The notes below the pieces were generated by a model, which was not told the DNA's origin, did no database searches, and worked only from the letters and a program-made list of their open reading frames with translations. A stretch of 64,000 nucleotides of DNA from Apoderus coryli (Eukaryota > Arthropoda > Insecta > Coleoptera > Attelabidae), in the NCBI GenBank assembly GCA_911728435.2, contig OU452202.1:9403135-9467134 (forward strand). The letters are read 5' to 3'. The position numbers and the translations under genes were made by a program. Shown here piece after piece: positions 1-11,233 of this stretch (positions are counted from its first letter, which is position 1; each line of letters begins with the position of its first letter).

Positions 1-579
1 TTCTACAGTTCTAATTGTCATTGAAATAATTATCTACATATAATATTAAATCCTTACGGAAATATTGAATACAGTTTTATCTAAAGCGCGATAAAAAATC
101 GGATAGCATCTGATGAAATTAAGCTATTAGGTAAGATAAATATTGAGTACTCAAATCATAACATTGCGTCACAAAATATGAGGGCGGGATGGTGGGGATT
201 TTAGAACATAGTTGATGACTATTAGACTTTATCGAAACTCTTCTATTGCTTTAATTAAAATTTTACTCCACTTATTCCTTCTGCATAGACTTTAGATTGG
301 AAGTGACTTAATACCACAAGCTTATTTTATATAAATAAAGTTTTTTTCACGAATTATGATAAACTTAAACCTGAACATGGAACATAGTTACATACACTTA
401 CTCGTAAAAAAAGCTGAAGTTGTAGGTGAAATCCATAGAAACTTGTTTTTGTTGTCACTATAGAAAATTTCCATTTATGCATATCTCCAGGGTGTCTATA
501 TTCGACCAACAACGCTCTACCATAGAAAGCTCTAGCCAATTCGTGCATTTTGATATAGGGACATATTATACCCTTAAAG
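1..579. other. left edge, no gene seen
   Basis: AT-rich sequence with no coding signal I can support. A short open frame on the minus strand (about 548-354) reads like a piece of a dispersed insect repeat rather than a gene, and it has no splice context. Confidence 0.4.
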
Positions 580-1465
580 GGCCTAGTTGTTTAGTTACAT
601 GGTCTCAAAGGTTCAAACTTAACATCAAAATTTTGCCATAATTCAGAACAACATTTAAATATTTTTTTAAAATTTCGTGACCGATATGTTCTTTAAAAAT
701 GTTCATGTTCATTTTCGACGCTTTCGCTTTTTTAAGCAAAAATTAACAGGAAATAAAAAAATATATTTATTCCAGTGACGTTAAAAATAGGGGAAAAAAG
801 TGTCCCTTAACCCTTAAAAAGTCATTACTTTTTTCAAGCATAAATGAACAGGCAATTAAAAAATTATATAAATATAATAATATATATAATATAAATATTT
901 ATTCGAGTGGCGTAAAAAATAGGAGGATAAAAAGTGTCACTAACCCCTAAGCATGCCACTGGTTCAGCTTTTGAAAATATTGTTTATCTCAAAATATGGC
1001 TTTTTTAAAAACAATATCGGTCACGAAATTTTTAAAAAAAAATTTTAAACACGATTTTGGCAAATTTTCGAAATTTATGTAATGTTACACGCAGTATCTC
1101 AGGCACTTGCAGACTTTAGTTTAGAGGCGAATTCCTGTAAAACTGTTCACTTTAGACGCGTAAAAAGTTATTACTTTTTGAAGCAAAAATGAACAGAGAA
1201 TTACAAAAAAATTAAAAAGATATATCTATTCCAGTGGCGTCAAAAATAGGGGGGTAAAAAGTGTCACTAACCTCTATAGCATGCCACTGGTTAATTTAAA
1301 AAAAAAAATTGTTTATATCAAAATATGATTTTTAAAGAACATGTCAGTGAAGAAATTTAAAAAAAAATATTTAAAGGCGTTTTTGAATTATGGCAAATTT
1401 TCGATTTTAAATTTGAACTTTTGAGACTTTGTAACTAGACAACTAAGCCCTTAACACCCTGTATA
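580..1465. repeat. palindromic (foldback) repeat with internal tandem units
   Basis: The outer arms, roughly 584-700 and 1330-1462, are inverted copies of each other; both contain the block CTAGTTG/TAGTTAC followed by a shared stretch ending near TTGCCATAATTC. The right edge carries ACACCCTGT, the complement of the ACAGGGTGT motif that borders other repeats in this window. Between the arms, blocks with ATTACTTTTT, AATGAACAG, CCAGTGGCGT and GTGTCACTAACC recur at about 820-960 and 1165-1290, so the centre is partly tandem. No protein is encoded. It is probably a non-autonomous foldback or MITE-like element; the family is unknown. Confidence 0.6.
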
Positions 1466-1576
1466 TATGGTTAATTAAAAAATCGCTTAAACTGTTTGTT
1501 ATGCTTTAATTTTGTGTATGTAATTCTGAGTTAGTAGATTAAAAGCAACAAAAATTACGACAAAGAAAGTACTTAC

Positions 1577-1840
1577 CTCATTAAACTCTTCAACGGTAAC
1601 ATAAATCTTAACACCCGCATCTTGTTTTTTTACATTTTCCAATGTTTTAACAGCAGAATCGACCGGCAATATGATGTGAGAACAGAAACAATTATCAAAA
1701 TTACTTAATTTGCTATAATAGCATATCAATTTATTAGAATTCGACTGATTTAATAACGAACTTGTCGATGAACATGCTTTCTTAGCATCGCTAAGAGTTA
1801 AAACGAATGTGGTTAACAAAAGCTTAATACAAAGCTTCAT
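1577..1840 (-). CDS. first exon of a secreted GH18 chitinase-like protein
   Basis: The ATG at 1840 opens an 88-codon exon ending in AATGAG|GTAAGT, a consensus donor that leaves the frame in phase 0. Residues 1-19 (MKLCIKLLLTTFVLTLSDA) form a typical signal peptide. After a Ser/Asn-rich linker comes KLICYYSKLSNFDNCFCSHI, which matches the first strand of GH18 chitinases (KLVCYY...LCTHIIY). It is followed by VKIYVTVEEFNE where the family has the second strand, usually LKVLLAIGGWNE. The GG of that motif is replaced by EE, so the protein is divergent and may be a non-catalytic chitinase-like protein. The catalytic DxxDxDxE strand would be in the next exon, which I could not find before the window edge. 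A TATA-like TTTATAAATA lies at about 1865-1875. GH18 membership is inferred from two strands only. Confidence 0.5.
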
Positions 1841-2918
1841 TTTGTATTTAACTTATAATAGGATATTTATAAATAGCTATAAAAATATCTACAATTAAAT
1901 TTTTATTATTGTCTATATTTTATTAACATTTTCGCACGTAATTTGCTTAAAGCGTTTTAACTTATACTTTTTCGCCGCGTTGCTCGCTTATGCGCCAATT
2001 GATGTCTCTTTTAACTATGAAAACGAAAGTTCTAGTGAATAATGTTATTACGTCTCAATCAAGTGGACTAATAATTAGAGCAATTTTCAATGCTCTTTTG
2101 TCGATAGTTTGCAGTAAACTGATTATGTGAGCGATGTCTTACATGTGGAAGTTTTGGTAAGTTGAGAGAAGTAAAAAAAAACAAGGTGTGTGTATGTACT
2201 CTCTGGTTGCTCCCTAAGGCTGTTCCGAATTTGAAAGTGAAATGAAACAGTTTTTTTTTTCGCTGTGTGTTGGCTTCTATTTGGTGCAGTAAGGCGACGG
2301 GTAAGATTGTTTATTATTTATTTTCGCCGTTGACAAATAAGCGTATGTGCATGCATAAGATAAAAGACATAGGTATATAGGTAGACAGTATATAGATTGG
2401 TAATATTGCGGAAGCATATGTAATAATTGTTCTAAATACACATTAAATGTGTAATTATTAGCACAATGTTTAACATCATAATATTCTTCTGTTGTTAAAC
2501 AGCATTGGCGTAGCTACAGGGTCAAATATCTACAGTAAAATTAGTTTGTCGGGCAATTCTTTTCGATCTAACTTTTTTAAGAACTTTTTGGAACAAACAT
2601 ACCCAATTTCAAAACCATCAAAAAATTATAAATAATTCCGTCGGTCATATAGTTTAAATTCATCTATACTCATCTCAAAGATCCCGATGTTATAAACAAT
2701 GTTTTCATTTCTTCTGTGCCAAGAGTTAATGCTAAAAATGCAGATATTATACATTTTTACAGTCATAATAAAAGCAATCATTTTAGTTAAGAATTCAGAT
2801 TTCAAAAGATATCTGACTACGATTTTTTAAATTTTATATTCAACTGATACAAATGTCATGTCCGTTTATCTTGCCATATCTGTCTCATGTTATGAATTAG
2901 TGTATTAAATACATTTAT
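1841..2918. other. intergenic, no gene seen
   Basis: Upstream flank of the GH18-like exon. Apart from the TATA-like sequence close to that exon, I see only AT-rich sequence without coding or repeat signal strong enough to name. Confidence 0.35.
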
Positions 2919-4010
2919 CTGGAGCTCTGGAAAAAAGCTGTTGTTGTGCCTCTTCCCAAAAGTGACGATGTGCAAACTATAAAGGACCTAAGACCAATCA
3001 GTATACTGTCATGATTGTCAAAAGTTTTTGGAAAAGGGTTATAATTTCAATTAAGAAAGTGTGTTGAAGATATCAATATCTTTCCTGAAACACAGTCAGG
3101 GATTAGACAGCATTATGGATGCTCTACAGCACAGCATTAGCTAATGTCACAGATGATATTCTTAAAGCAGCAGATGTAGGAAAGTTAACAGTCGTCTGTC
3201 TGCTTGACTACACTAAGGTGTTTGATACTTTAGATCATCACGTTCTTCTAAGTAGGAATACTGAATTATAGCAATCTCAGTAGAGTTCAAGGTGGGAAAA
3301 AAAATTTCAGTTTCACTTTTTGTCAAATCGGGAGTTCCTTAAGGTTCATTTTTCAGCTCGTTGCTTTTTGCTATATATACCTCAAACTTCCCTACTTCCC
3401 TCTAAAATTGTTTTAGCCAAATTTATGCAGATGATACGCAGGTATATCTCTAAGATTCGTGAAGTCTGTGATATCATTAGTAAGGATTTGACCTCATTGT
3501 ATGAGATTTCATTGACACATTCCGTAACAGTGAATCCTCAAAAGAGTTGTCTTATGATTTTTGGTCGCACGCACGCGATGTTGAAAATAATAAAAACCTG
3601 ATTAACGTGCCTTATAAGCGAAGCTAAAAATCTAGGCTTCGATTTGTTCAACATACAACAAACCTAATCCAAAAGTCATACATTCGACTACGCTCAATTT
3701 AAAAAAATCGAGATTTCATAAACAAAAATCACAAAATTATGCTGTGTGATTCGTATGTACTTTCCGTATTCAATCATGCAGATGTTATCTATACTAACTG
3801 CTTAACATCAACTAAAAAGCGTAGAATTCAGAATTTTTGTCTTATACACTTCCGATGTGCTGCTCATAGTATTAATGTAAGATTCAAAGACACAATTTCG
3901 ATTCCAAAACATAGCACTGCATTGTTTCAAAGGAGCTTTTCATATTGTCTTTCAAAGCTCTATAATTCACTTCCAAGATAATCTAGAACTCTATCATGTC
4001 CTGCCTTTAC
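2919..4010 (+). mobile_element. decayed LINE reverse transcriptase fragment
   Basis: Plus-strand translation across several frames gives ordered non-LTR reverse transcriptase blocks: LWKKAVVVPLPK, then DLRPISILS (RT block 2), then LLDYTKVFDTLDHHVLLS (the first catalytic Asp region), and near the end KLYNSLP, typical of the LINE C-terminus. Stops and frameshifts interrupt every block and the GxPQGS and YADD blocks are badly eroded, so the copy is dead. The order and wording fit the Jockey/CR1 group. The 5' part of the element is missing and the 3' end is not sharply defined. Confidence 0.75.
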
Positions 4011-5357
4011 ACAAAAGTATTAAAAGTACCTGTTAAATACGCAAAATTAGTTGCTTATATTTTCACTCTCCGGGGATATGTAACCTAGACAATATTGCTT
4101 CAGTATTTTTTTTTTTTGACAAAATGTGTTACTTTTGTTCTTTGTTGCTTTTTTACGTTGTTCATTATTATTATTTTTTGTGTGCTACTTAATACTTCAC
4201 CTGTTTCAATTATGGATTTGCAATGTAATTATTGTTGCTAAATATTTATTAGTGAAGGGTTTATTAACATGATGGATTGTAATAATTGTATAATATTTAA
4301 TTTTTATTTTTAGTTCGAAGTCATTAGGGTTAATTGAACAGCAAACTTCTATCTTTAAGGCTACGCTGAACTTCGTCCTTTTCGCAATAAACTCTAAGTA
4401 CCTATTTAATATGGTACAATTTATTATTTATGTATTCTCTCAGTTTTTGTATTGGGAAATAGACATTTATTATTGGTATTATATATATAATGTCCCAGTT
4501 TTGTCCCAACAAACACAAAACTCACAAAAAATCATAAACATGTATCGAAAAATGGCTTCTAAGGGATATCCAGGGCGTCAAAGTTTTGAAAATTTTCTGG
4601 TTTTTTCAATGTATTACCAAGATATTCTTAAATTACAAATTAAAACTTAGTATAGTTATTACATATCAAAAAGTCTCCATTAAGAGCAAATTAACGATGG
4701 TTAATATCAACAGGGTGGCACATTTTGAGAGGTCGCATGCATGCAAGCAAAGAGTAAAGTTTTAAATGATTCTGGAACAGATTGTTTCTGTGTATACTGC
4801 TTGCATACTTTACAAAATAAAATATCAAATAAATAATAATTACAATAATAAATAATAATAATAAAATAATAAATTAAATATTAACAAAAACATATTTTTT
4901 ATATAAAACTGTTTTGATTTAATCAGAAAAGTGGTTTCTCAGGTGGTTAATTTATTAGATACAACTCTAAACTAAAACATACAAATACAGTAATTATTAA
5001 AAATGATCTTGACCTGGTTCTACTAAAACAGAATCCAATACTTTTAATTGAATATAAACAAGATATGGAAAGTAAATGCTCAAAATGATTGTTTTATTAT
5101 ATTGATTGGTATATCAAGAGTAATGCAGAGCTTTAATTAAGGTAAACAAAATACATCAGAATTCAGATTTTTTTCTTAAGCACTTTATTTGTTACACCAA
5201 AAATAAATGTAATTACTTAGGTACATATTCGTTTCAATCAATTAAGAAAAATATTGTAGCGAATTTACTTTATATGCATGTTCAAAATAACTCCCAAAAA
5301 TGGGACCCCATACCCCATAAATATGTAAAGTTTGTTATGCTGAACGACGTAATATAC
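4011..5357. other. intergenic, AT-rich, no gene seen
   Basis: Only low-complexity AT-rich sequence, including an AAT/AATA-rich patch at about 4828-4872. Open frames here are short and have no family resemblance. Confidence 0.35.
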
Positions 5358-5660
5358 AGGGTGTCCCGAAATTAACTTAAAATAATTTAAGGGGACATTC
5401 TACAAGCGAAAATAAGATTTTTTTCAGATACAGGGTGTTATTTGTAAATTCCTGACGGTGGGTTTTTAGAAATATTTCCGAAACGCGTCTCGATATCAAA
5501 AGGAAATTTGGCACATGTGAACAACGGCTATGTTCACAACTTTCTCCGAATGTCTGACACTGATGGCGAATGGCTATTATGTCATATTTCTTCAATATCG
5601 AAATGACAACCAAATGTCGGTAGTTGTTTTTGGTTTCCACTGCGTCAACGACATGCGGCG
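5358..5660. repeat. ACAGGGTGT-bordered interspersed repeat
   Basis: The segment opens with ACAGGGTGTCCCGAAATTA and has a second ACAGGGTGTT about 80 bases on, followed by TTTTTAGAAATATTTCCGAAACG. The same arrangement (border motif, a second copy about 110 bases later, then GAAATATTTTCGAAACGA) appears at 17221-17390, so these are related repeats. An 87-codon minus-strand frame across it is a by-product of the repeat. The right boundary is uncertain. Confidence 0.5.
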
Positions 5661-6404
5661 ACTTATTTCTATTTCGTTGTGTTGTTGATGTTTTCTTTGA
5701 TCATACCGCTCGAACTCCAAACCGGCGACAAATGGCAACAATCATCATTTGTTTTAGAACCAACGAAATATTCGGGAACGTTTAGAAACATTTTTGGAAA
5801 GAAGCAACACAAAAGTTGCTCAATGTTTCTTCAGTGGAAACGGGTTTTTAGTCGTGTTATTCGGCTAAACTGTTAACTTATACAAACTGTCAATTATACG
5901 TTGATTTCTATTTTCTGAAAATTTAGAGACAACTGCCAACGTAGATTTATAACTACTTCTTTCGGTAGATTTATAATATTTTATCAATAATTTGAAAAAG
6001 GTGAACAATATGTATTGTCAGAATTAAATTAATTTTACCTTGAAATTCTGGGTTTTTTAGTTGAGTTTTTACGAAAACATAAACAAACTGAATTTGTATG
6101 TAACCGAATAGGCTTTAATAGGGGAACTAAAAACTCCAAGACCTTCAAAAGAAAAAATATAAACCAATTTAAAAATAAGGTCAGTTTTTACGAAAAAATA
6201 AACAAAATGGATTTCTATAAGTACTACCCAAATTTGTATGAATTGAATTAAACCCCGGAAAGGAAAAATTATCAATCAATTTTGATTCTAAAATATTTAT
6301 ATAATCAACAGCCGTTAATCTATATCCTCAAATATGCAATAAAGCAACTCGCATGTTCTTTGGAAATACTAATATTAAATCCCAATTTCCCTTTTTATCA
6401 TGTA
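5661..6404. other. intergenic, no gene seen
   Basis: Short open frames on both strands lack recognisable motifs. A TTTTTACGAAAA(A/C)ATAAACAAA motif occurs twice (about 6065-6090 and 6184-6208), suggesting a small local duplication. Confidence 0.3.
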
Positions 6405-6599
6405 CTAAATTGGGGTTCGATCATCATCTGATTGTTTGGAGACAACATTTGTCGAGAAGATGTTCGATAAGTTCTGAAATTGTGTTTTTTTTGCAATGTT
6501 TGCAGCCGTAGTTCTTAAAACACCAATTTCCTCCTCAATTGCCCTTAAAGATCCCTCGTGATGAGCTTCAATGTATTTACCACCTTCACTTCGTTGTTT
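6405..6599 (-). other. unassigned open frame, possible exon or TE remnant
   Basis: Between in-frame stops the minus strand encodes 64 codons with amphipathic composition, including GKYIEAHHEGSLRAIEEEIG and a run of Ala, Lys and Gln, then SDDDRTPI before a stop. It has no ATG and I do not recognise the family. The codon content looks more protein-like than the surrounding AT-rich sequence, so it may be the 3' end of a transposon ORF or a terminal exon. No good splice acceptor was identified. Confidence 0.25.
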
Positions 6600-6602
6600 T
6601 TA

Positions 6603-7379
6603 TATTTATTACGGGGTATTTTAAAAGCTTTCATGTTACTTAAGATTTTTATTCTGAGTCTTAAATGTTTTTCTTTTTCTTTGAAAATATTCAATATAAT
6701 ATAAGTACTACTAACGTAATATTTGTTTTTAAAAATTCATCATCATCACTTTTGACAAGTAAAAATTATTTATAATTATTTTGTTATTTGGTAGGATACC
6801 ATGGTGACAGTAAGCAAAGCTACATGATATTAAAATATAATTTACGTAATTTATTTTATTGCCGTTTACCACAAATATCGTATGTACCTATTTCGATATT
6901 ATGTGATACAAAATCATTACAATGAGTAATATAAACTTACATGGTGTTTTTACCAAAATTTTTAAATTTAACGTGACATTACTGTATTGCTATTTGCCCT
7001 ATTCCTATGCCATTTTTTGCTATTTGTTAAATTAGGAAAGTTACAAATTTCGATGATTTTCTACTAAACAACTGATAAAAAAAACTCTATCGCTCATTGT
7101 TAGTTTTATCCAAAAATAGGTTATGACATCCTGACTACTTCTTTTATATCTCGTTCTGTTTTTAAAATACCCTGCTAGCTGATTCCCAAAACTGGTAACA
7201 GGAAGTCTGGGAAATTTGACATATGTGTCATTTGCAATAACTTACTGAATTTGACGTTTTATTTTCAATAGCTATCTATTATTTGTCCAATGTTACTCCT
7301 TAAACGGGTTTCAATTTCTTTTGTTTATTTTAAGTGTACAGAATTCATTTTAGTGAAATGCCAATTAAATTTTTAACAG
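6603..7379. other. intergenic, no gene seen
   Basis: AT-rich sequence with short frames only; nothing I can assign. Confidence 0.3.
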
Positions 7380-8275
7380 CAGGATATGCCGACATTATTT
7401 TTGTTTATGGATTTTGTGCTGGAAACGATTTCCAGATCGTCGAGTTCCAATTGAAGCTTGTGGATCAGTGTATAGCTATTTAAAGGAAAATGGGACATTC
7501 CCTAAATCGAAATCTAAACGAAATATAGATCGTTTACAAGAGGAGGTCACACTAGAAGCACTCGAGGATAAGATGAGTACCAAAAGAGTAAGTAGACAGG
7601 TCTATCAGTCAAAAGTGAGCAGTCTTTTGAGAAACAATCATTTCCACCCCTATTATATACAGGAAGTACAGAGACTTAAACACGGGCGACGAAATGCCAC
7701 GGTTAGGATTTGCTAGGTGGATAACTAATAATAATAATCGGTTACTGTATAGGACTATACACTGACAAAGTCCAGTTTACAACTTCGGAACTCACACATT
7801 TGGGCAGAACAAAATCCTCATGGTATTTGTAAATGTCGCTCGCAGTATTGGTTTTCTGTGAATGTCTGGATTGGGGTTACAGAATCGACCCCCATTTTTT
7901 GACAGGTGCTGTCTATTTAAACTTCTTGCAAGATATTCTTAGTCTACTAGTCGATGTGGGGATCCGAGGAAAGTACTTTCAGAACGCCGGGATATCTTCA
8001 CATTTTTCAGTTGATTTTCGTCACCAATTAACTCAAGGAAGTAGGTGAATCCATGGCCAACCCTGTTGACTATTTTATTTGGGATCAATTAGAGCGATTA
8101 GTTTACAAAGGCAACATCAATACTCTGCAAGAATTAATGAACATGATTATTCATTGCTGTGAAATCATTAGAAATTATCCCTTTAGTATTAGAAAAGCAA
8201 ACAGAGATTTGATCGTCCGACAAAGAAAGTGTGTAGAAGTAGGCCAATTCTATTTCGAAAATGTTTTAAAATAAT
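7380..8275 (+). mobile_element. decayed DDE transposon (Tc1/mariner-like), near full span
   Basis: Three frames in series give a transposase skeleton. About 7414-7716 carries an HTH-type N-terminus with SRQVYQSKVSSLL followed by HFHPYYIQEVQRLK, the hallmark HPYHIQ-VQ-L block of an insect DDE transposase family. About 7960-8040 gives FQNAGISSHFSVDFR, where the family has DGAPAHFS. The ATG-started frame at 8053-8274 gives NPVDYFIWDQLERLVYKG and then a long helix ending GQFYFENVLK, corresponding to PLDFFLWG...VY...FEHLL. The central DEA region is eroded and stops separate the parts, so it is inactive. Assignment to the Tc1/mariner/IS630 superfamily is from motif order; the exact family is not resolved. 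Confidence 0.7.
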
Positions 8276-8484
8276 TTCTATTCATTAATGTTTGTTATTG
8301 TTGGTTGTGTTCAGTTATTTTGTTTTCACATCTTTGAAAACTATTATGTTTTTATATGAAGATACTAGATACAGTTTTTAAGAAAATTCTTTGTGTGGGG
8401 ACAATGCAACGTATATCATTTTAATTTCCCATTTGTGCATTTGTGTACTTTCATACATCCATATCAGGTTTTCCAAAAATTATA

Positions 8485-8677
8485 CACAGGGTGCGTTTTT
8501 CGAGACGAAGGCAATCAACTAAATTTTTAAGTCCAATCCTGGATTATTTGTAACATTCAATACTACTGTTGATTAAGGCGTAGCAGTACAATATCTCACC
8601 AAAAAACCAAAAAAGAGGAAAATTTGAAAAGTTATGATCCAAAAAAGTTTTAGTTAAAATTTAATAAACACCCTGTA
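8485..8677. repeat. short MITE-like repeat with ACAGGGTG ends
   Basis: ACACAGGGTGCG at 8483-8494 and ACACCCTGTATA at 8669-8680 are inverted and enclose about 190 bases of non-coding sequence. The arms match only at the tips. The tips are the same motif that borders several other repeats here. Confidence 0.4.
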
Positions 8678-8689
8678 TATTATTAAGGA

Positions 8690-9581
8690 AGTGGAATTGT
8701 CACTTTTAAATGATCATTTAGTATCCCCCATAAGAGGCTTTATGAGTGGTAGAAGTATGTACCAGTACCTCATGACTCACCCTGTAGGAGAAAAATATAT
8801 TTTACAAATTTTCATTGCGACGTTTCGTTTTTGAAAAACCATAATCAACTTGGTTTCGTTCAATACAGCCCTGGACTTTTTATTGTTAAATTTAAAGCCA
8901 TTTTCAATCCAAAAATAGGTGATGTATCACATGTAATGGTTTAAACAAGTTTTCAGTGTTTTTAGATGATATTTAAAATTATTCAAGGAAAATCTCCATA
9001 GTTTGGAACTTAACTGACTATAAATGCAGAGTAGTAGGTTTTGCAAAACCATTCTGTCGTCGTTACTCACAATTATTTATTATTATTTGACAATTTATTT
9101 CTGTCTCAGTACAACATTTTAATTCGACATTGTAATCCCATTCTTATCTTGAACACAGTGTATATTACAGCACCCTACTTCCTACACTTTGGCATACTAC
9201 TCAATCCTGTCATTAATTTTTATTTACCAAAAACAAACTTGTTGAAAATAGCAGGACCGGAATTCGCAATTTTAATTTTAAACGCTAAGAAACAACTGAT
9301 TTTTAACTTTCTCTGAGGCTCTCCAAAAAGAATACGTCGTATTGTCAAATAAATTTTCGTCAAAACATTATTTAGTAGACCAAAAAAACGTTCATTTTTA
9401 TATCAAGTATGTTTTTAATAATACGTTTATTTGAAACAATGCACTTTTACAACATTCAACAAATTTAGTTTAAAAAACTTGGCACACTAGGTGAGCGACA
9501 AATGAATAATTTTTATCAGTGTATGTTTTTCTATGAAGAGTCGCAAAAGTCAAAATTTGAATTCCAGTAGGTACTGCGCTT
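8690..9581. other. intergenic, no gene seen
   Basis: A 91-codon plus-strand frame at 9041-9316 is hydrophobic and has no conserved motif. I treat it as chance in AT-rich DNA. Confidence 0.3.
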
Positions 9582-9733
9582 TTATTCCATTTCTATGTTT
9601 AGAAAACTACAATTTAGGTCAAATGGGGTATTTTCAAAAGTCATTTCTGCATAGTCTAACAATATCAATTTCTGTGCGACGCCTCGTTTAGCGTACTCTA
9701 TAAGTTTATCTATTAAAAAAAAATAGTCAGGAT
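9582..9733 (-). CDS. short GH18-like exon (partial, possibly terminal)
   Basis: On the minus strand a good acceptor (TACTTTTACAG) at 9734 opens about 50 codons: DPDYFFLIDKLIEYAKRG, then QKLILLDYAEMTFEN, and a stop at 9582. The pattern of a helix followed by a hydrophobic strand ending D-Y-A-E resembles the GH18 block that normally reads [21 protein letters not shown]. If so, the DxxDxDxE motif is changed and the protein would be non-catalytic. It lies 5' of the signal-peptide exon at 1840-1577 on the same strand and starts in a different phase, so it belongs to a different copy. It could also be unrelated; the match is one strand long. Confidence 0.3.
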
Positions 9734-9779
9734 CTGTAAAAGTATTTACGGTGATGAAATTTCCATGAAGAACCATAAA

Positions 9780-10785
9780 ACAACAAATAATGCAATTGGT
9801 GAGTCATTTAATACAATATTAAATTAATCTATTCATAATGAATATTTGAATCACAGAAAAAAAAAGGTCCTGTGTTGCATTGTAATTTATTTTTAGTCTT
9901 TCCCTTTGTAGATTTAAGTGTGCCTACACATATTTTCATGATATAGATTTCTAATTTTAGTTTTTACTACTATGTGGCCATATGTAACATGTATTAACGA
10001 ATCCAGCACGACATGCAATTCAAACCACACCTCAATAAGTGTTTATAAAATTGCTATTATTATTTGAAAACATGTTTCAAAATTAGTATATTATGGCAAC
10101 TAAAAAAATCGAATATTTATCGGACCATTCGCTTCTCACTATTTCTTATATCATAGTAACATATATTATAGGTACATTCTACATTGTGTCAAATACTGAA
10201 AGCAAAAATAAATAAAGTAGTTGCCTGCAAAGTTCAAATGTACCTATATTTTACACATTTCGTAAAAATATTTTGTACATAAATAATACTTTTATGAAGT
10301 ACCACACCCCTAGAAATATGCATATATTGGAATCTATCAGGAAATACCTATCCGTTGTTGTCGGAAACCAAAAACCTTTTTAAACTAATTAGACTTTTAT
10401 GTTTTATTATTTTTGTACATTAAAGGCACATGAGGCAAATATTTCTTTACAGTAAATAAATCTTTGTTTGATTGAGAGTAACAAACTTTAATATACCTAA
10501 AGATTTTATAACCATTTAGAAATCTTGTCTCTAAAAACTATTTGCAAATATCATTAATAACAACAAAAATATCAATTAAATGGCCAAAACTTAAGAGTAT
10601 AATAGACACTTATCAAGTTAGCCTAGATTTGATTGCCATAATATATTTTATTTAGGTTTGCAGCTGTGTTTCAGACTAATTTTTTGAAGTATCAGAAAAC
10701 AAAACCTGAATGTTAATTAGCGGCAGTGAAACTCAGAATAACACAATAATTAACAAACAAACTAATCTGCGATTCGTGTTTTCTA
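9780..10785. other. intergenic, no gene seen
   Basis: AT-rich sequence without supported features. Confidence 0.3.
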
Positions 10786-10796
10786 CACAGAAATCT

Positions 10797-10840
<44 letters not shown>
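10797..10840. repeat. (AT)n microsatellite
   Basis: About 20 AT units, lying exactly where the right terminal repeat has a short TATATATGTA stretch; the tract has expanded inside the left repeat. Confidence 0.95.
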
Positions 10841-11065
10841 TCTAGAATGATAATCCCGTAGTACAAAAATGTAACCAAAAGTGTAGAGCTGTCCATAATG
10901 CGCATGATCACCAGTAACTTATTTTTCAACAGGACCGGCTTTGATTAAATGTAATATTACTGTTATAGGTACATTTAAAATTAAATTTTACCATTTGGTA
11001 ACATTCAAATAAAAAAATGGAATAAAAGAATTTAAAAAATAAAAAATTACATTAAATATCTAAAT

Positions 11066-11200
11066 ACTTTATTGTCTAACAGGTACAACCCAATGATAAT
11101 AAATCTAAGCAGAAACGAGAAATAAGTAAAAATTCTAATACTGGAAAATATCTTAAGGACTTGAGCATTCTAATTATTTATTTTATTATTATATAATATT
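11066..11200 (-). mobile_element. probable LINE 3'-tail fragment
   Basis: ACTTTATTGTCTAACAGG followed by TACAACCCAAT closely matches the LINE end at 32704-32730 (GTCTTTATTGTCTAACAGG...TACCCAAT). On the minus strand this is a LINE 3' end with AATAAAG. It contains no ORF and lies inside the THAP element. Confidence 0.4.
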
Positions 11201-11233
11201 TGTTTGTTTATACAACCACCTTAGGCGTCTTAC

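Noticed and set aside
5377..5640. 87-codon minus-strand open frame
   Set aside because: It coincides with an ACAGGGTGT-type repeat and has no domain; it is a by-product of the repeat.
9041..9316. 91-codon hydrophobic plus-strand frame
   Set aside because: AT-driven composition, no motif, no splice or promoter context.
10001..10100. Short TATA/CAAT-like motifs across intergenic DNA
   Set aside because: Expected by chance at this base composition; not tied to a gene start.
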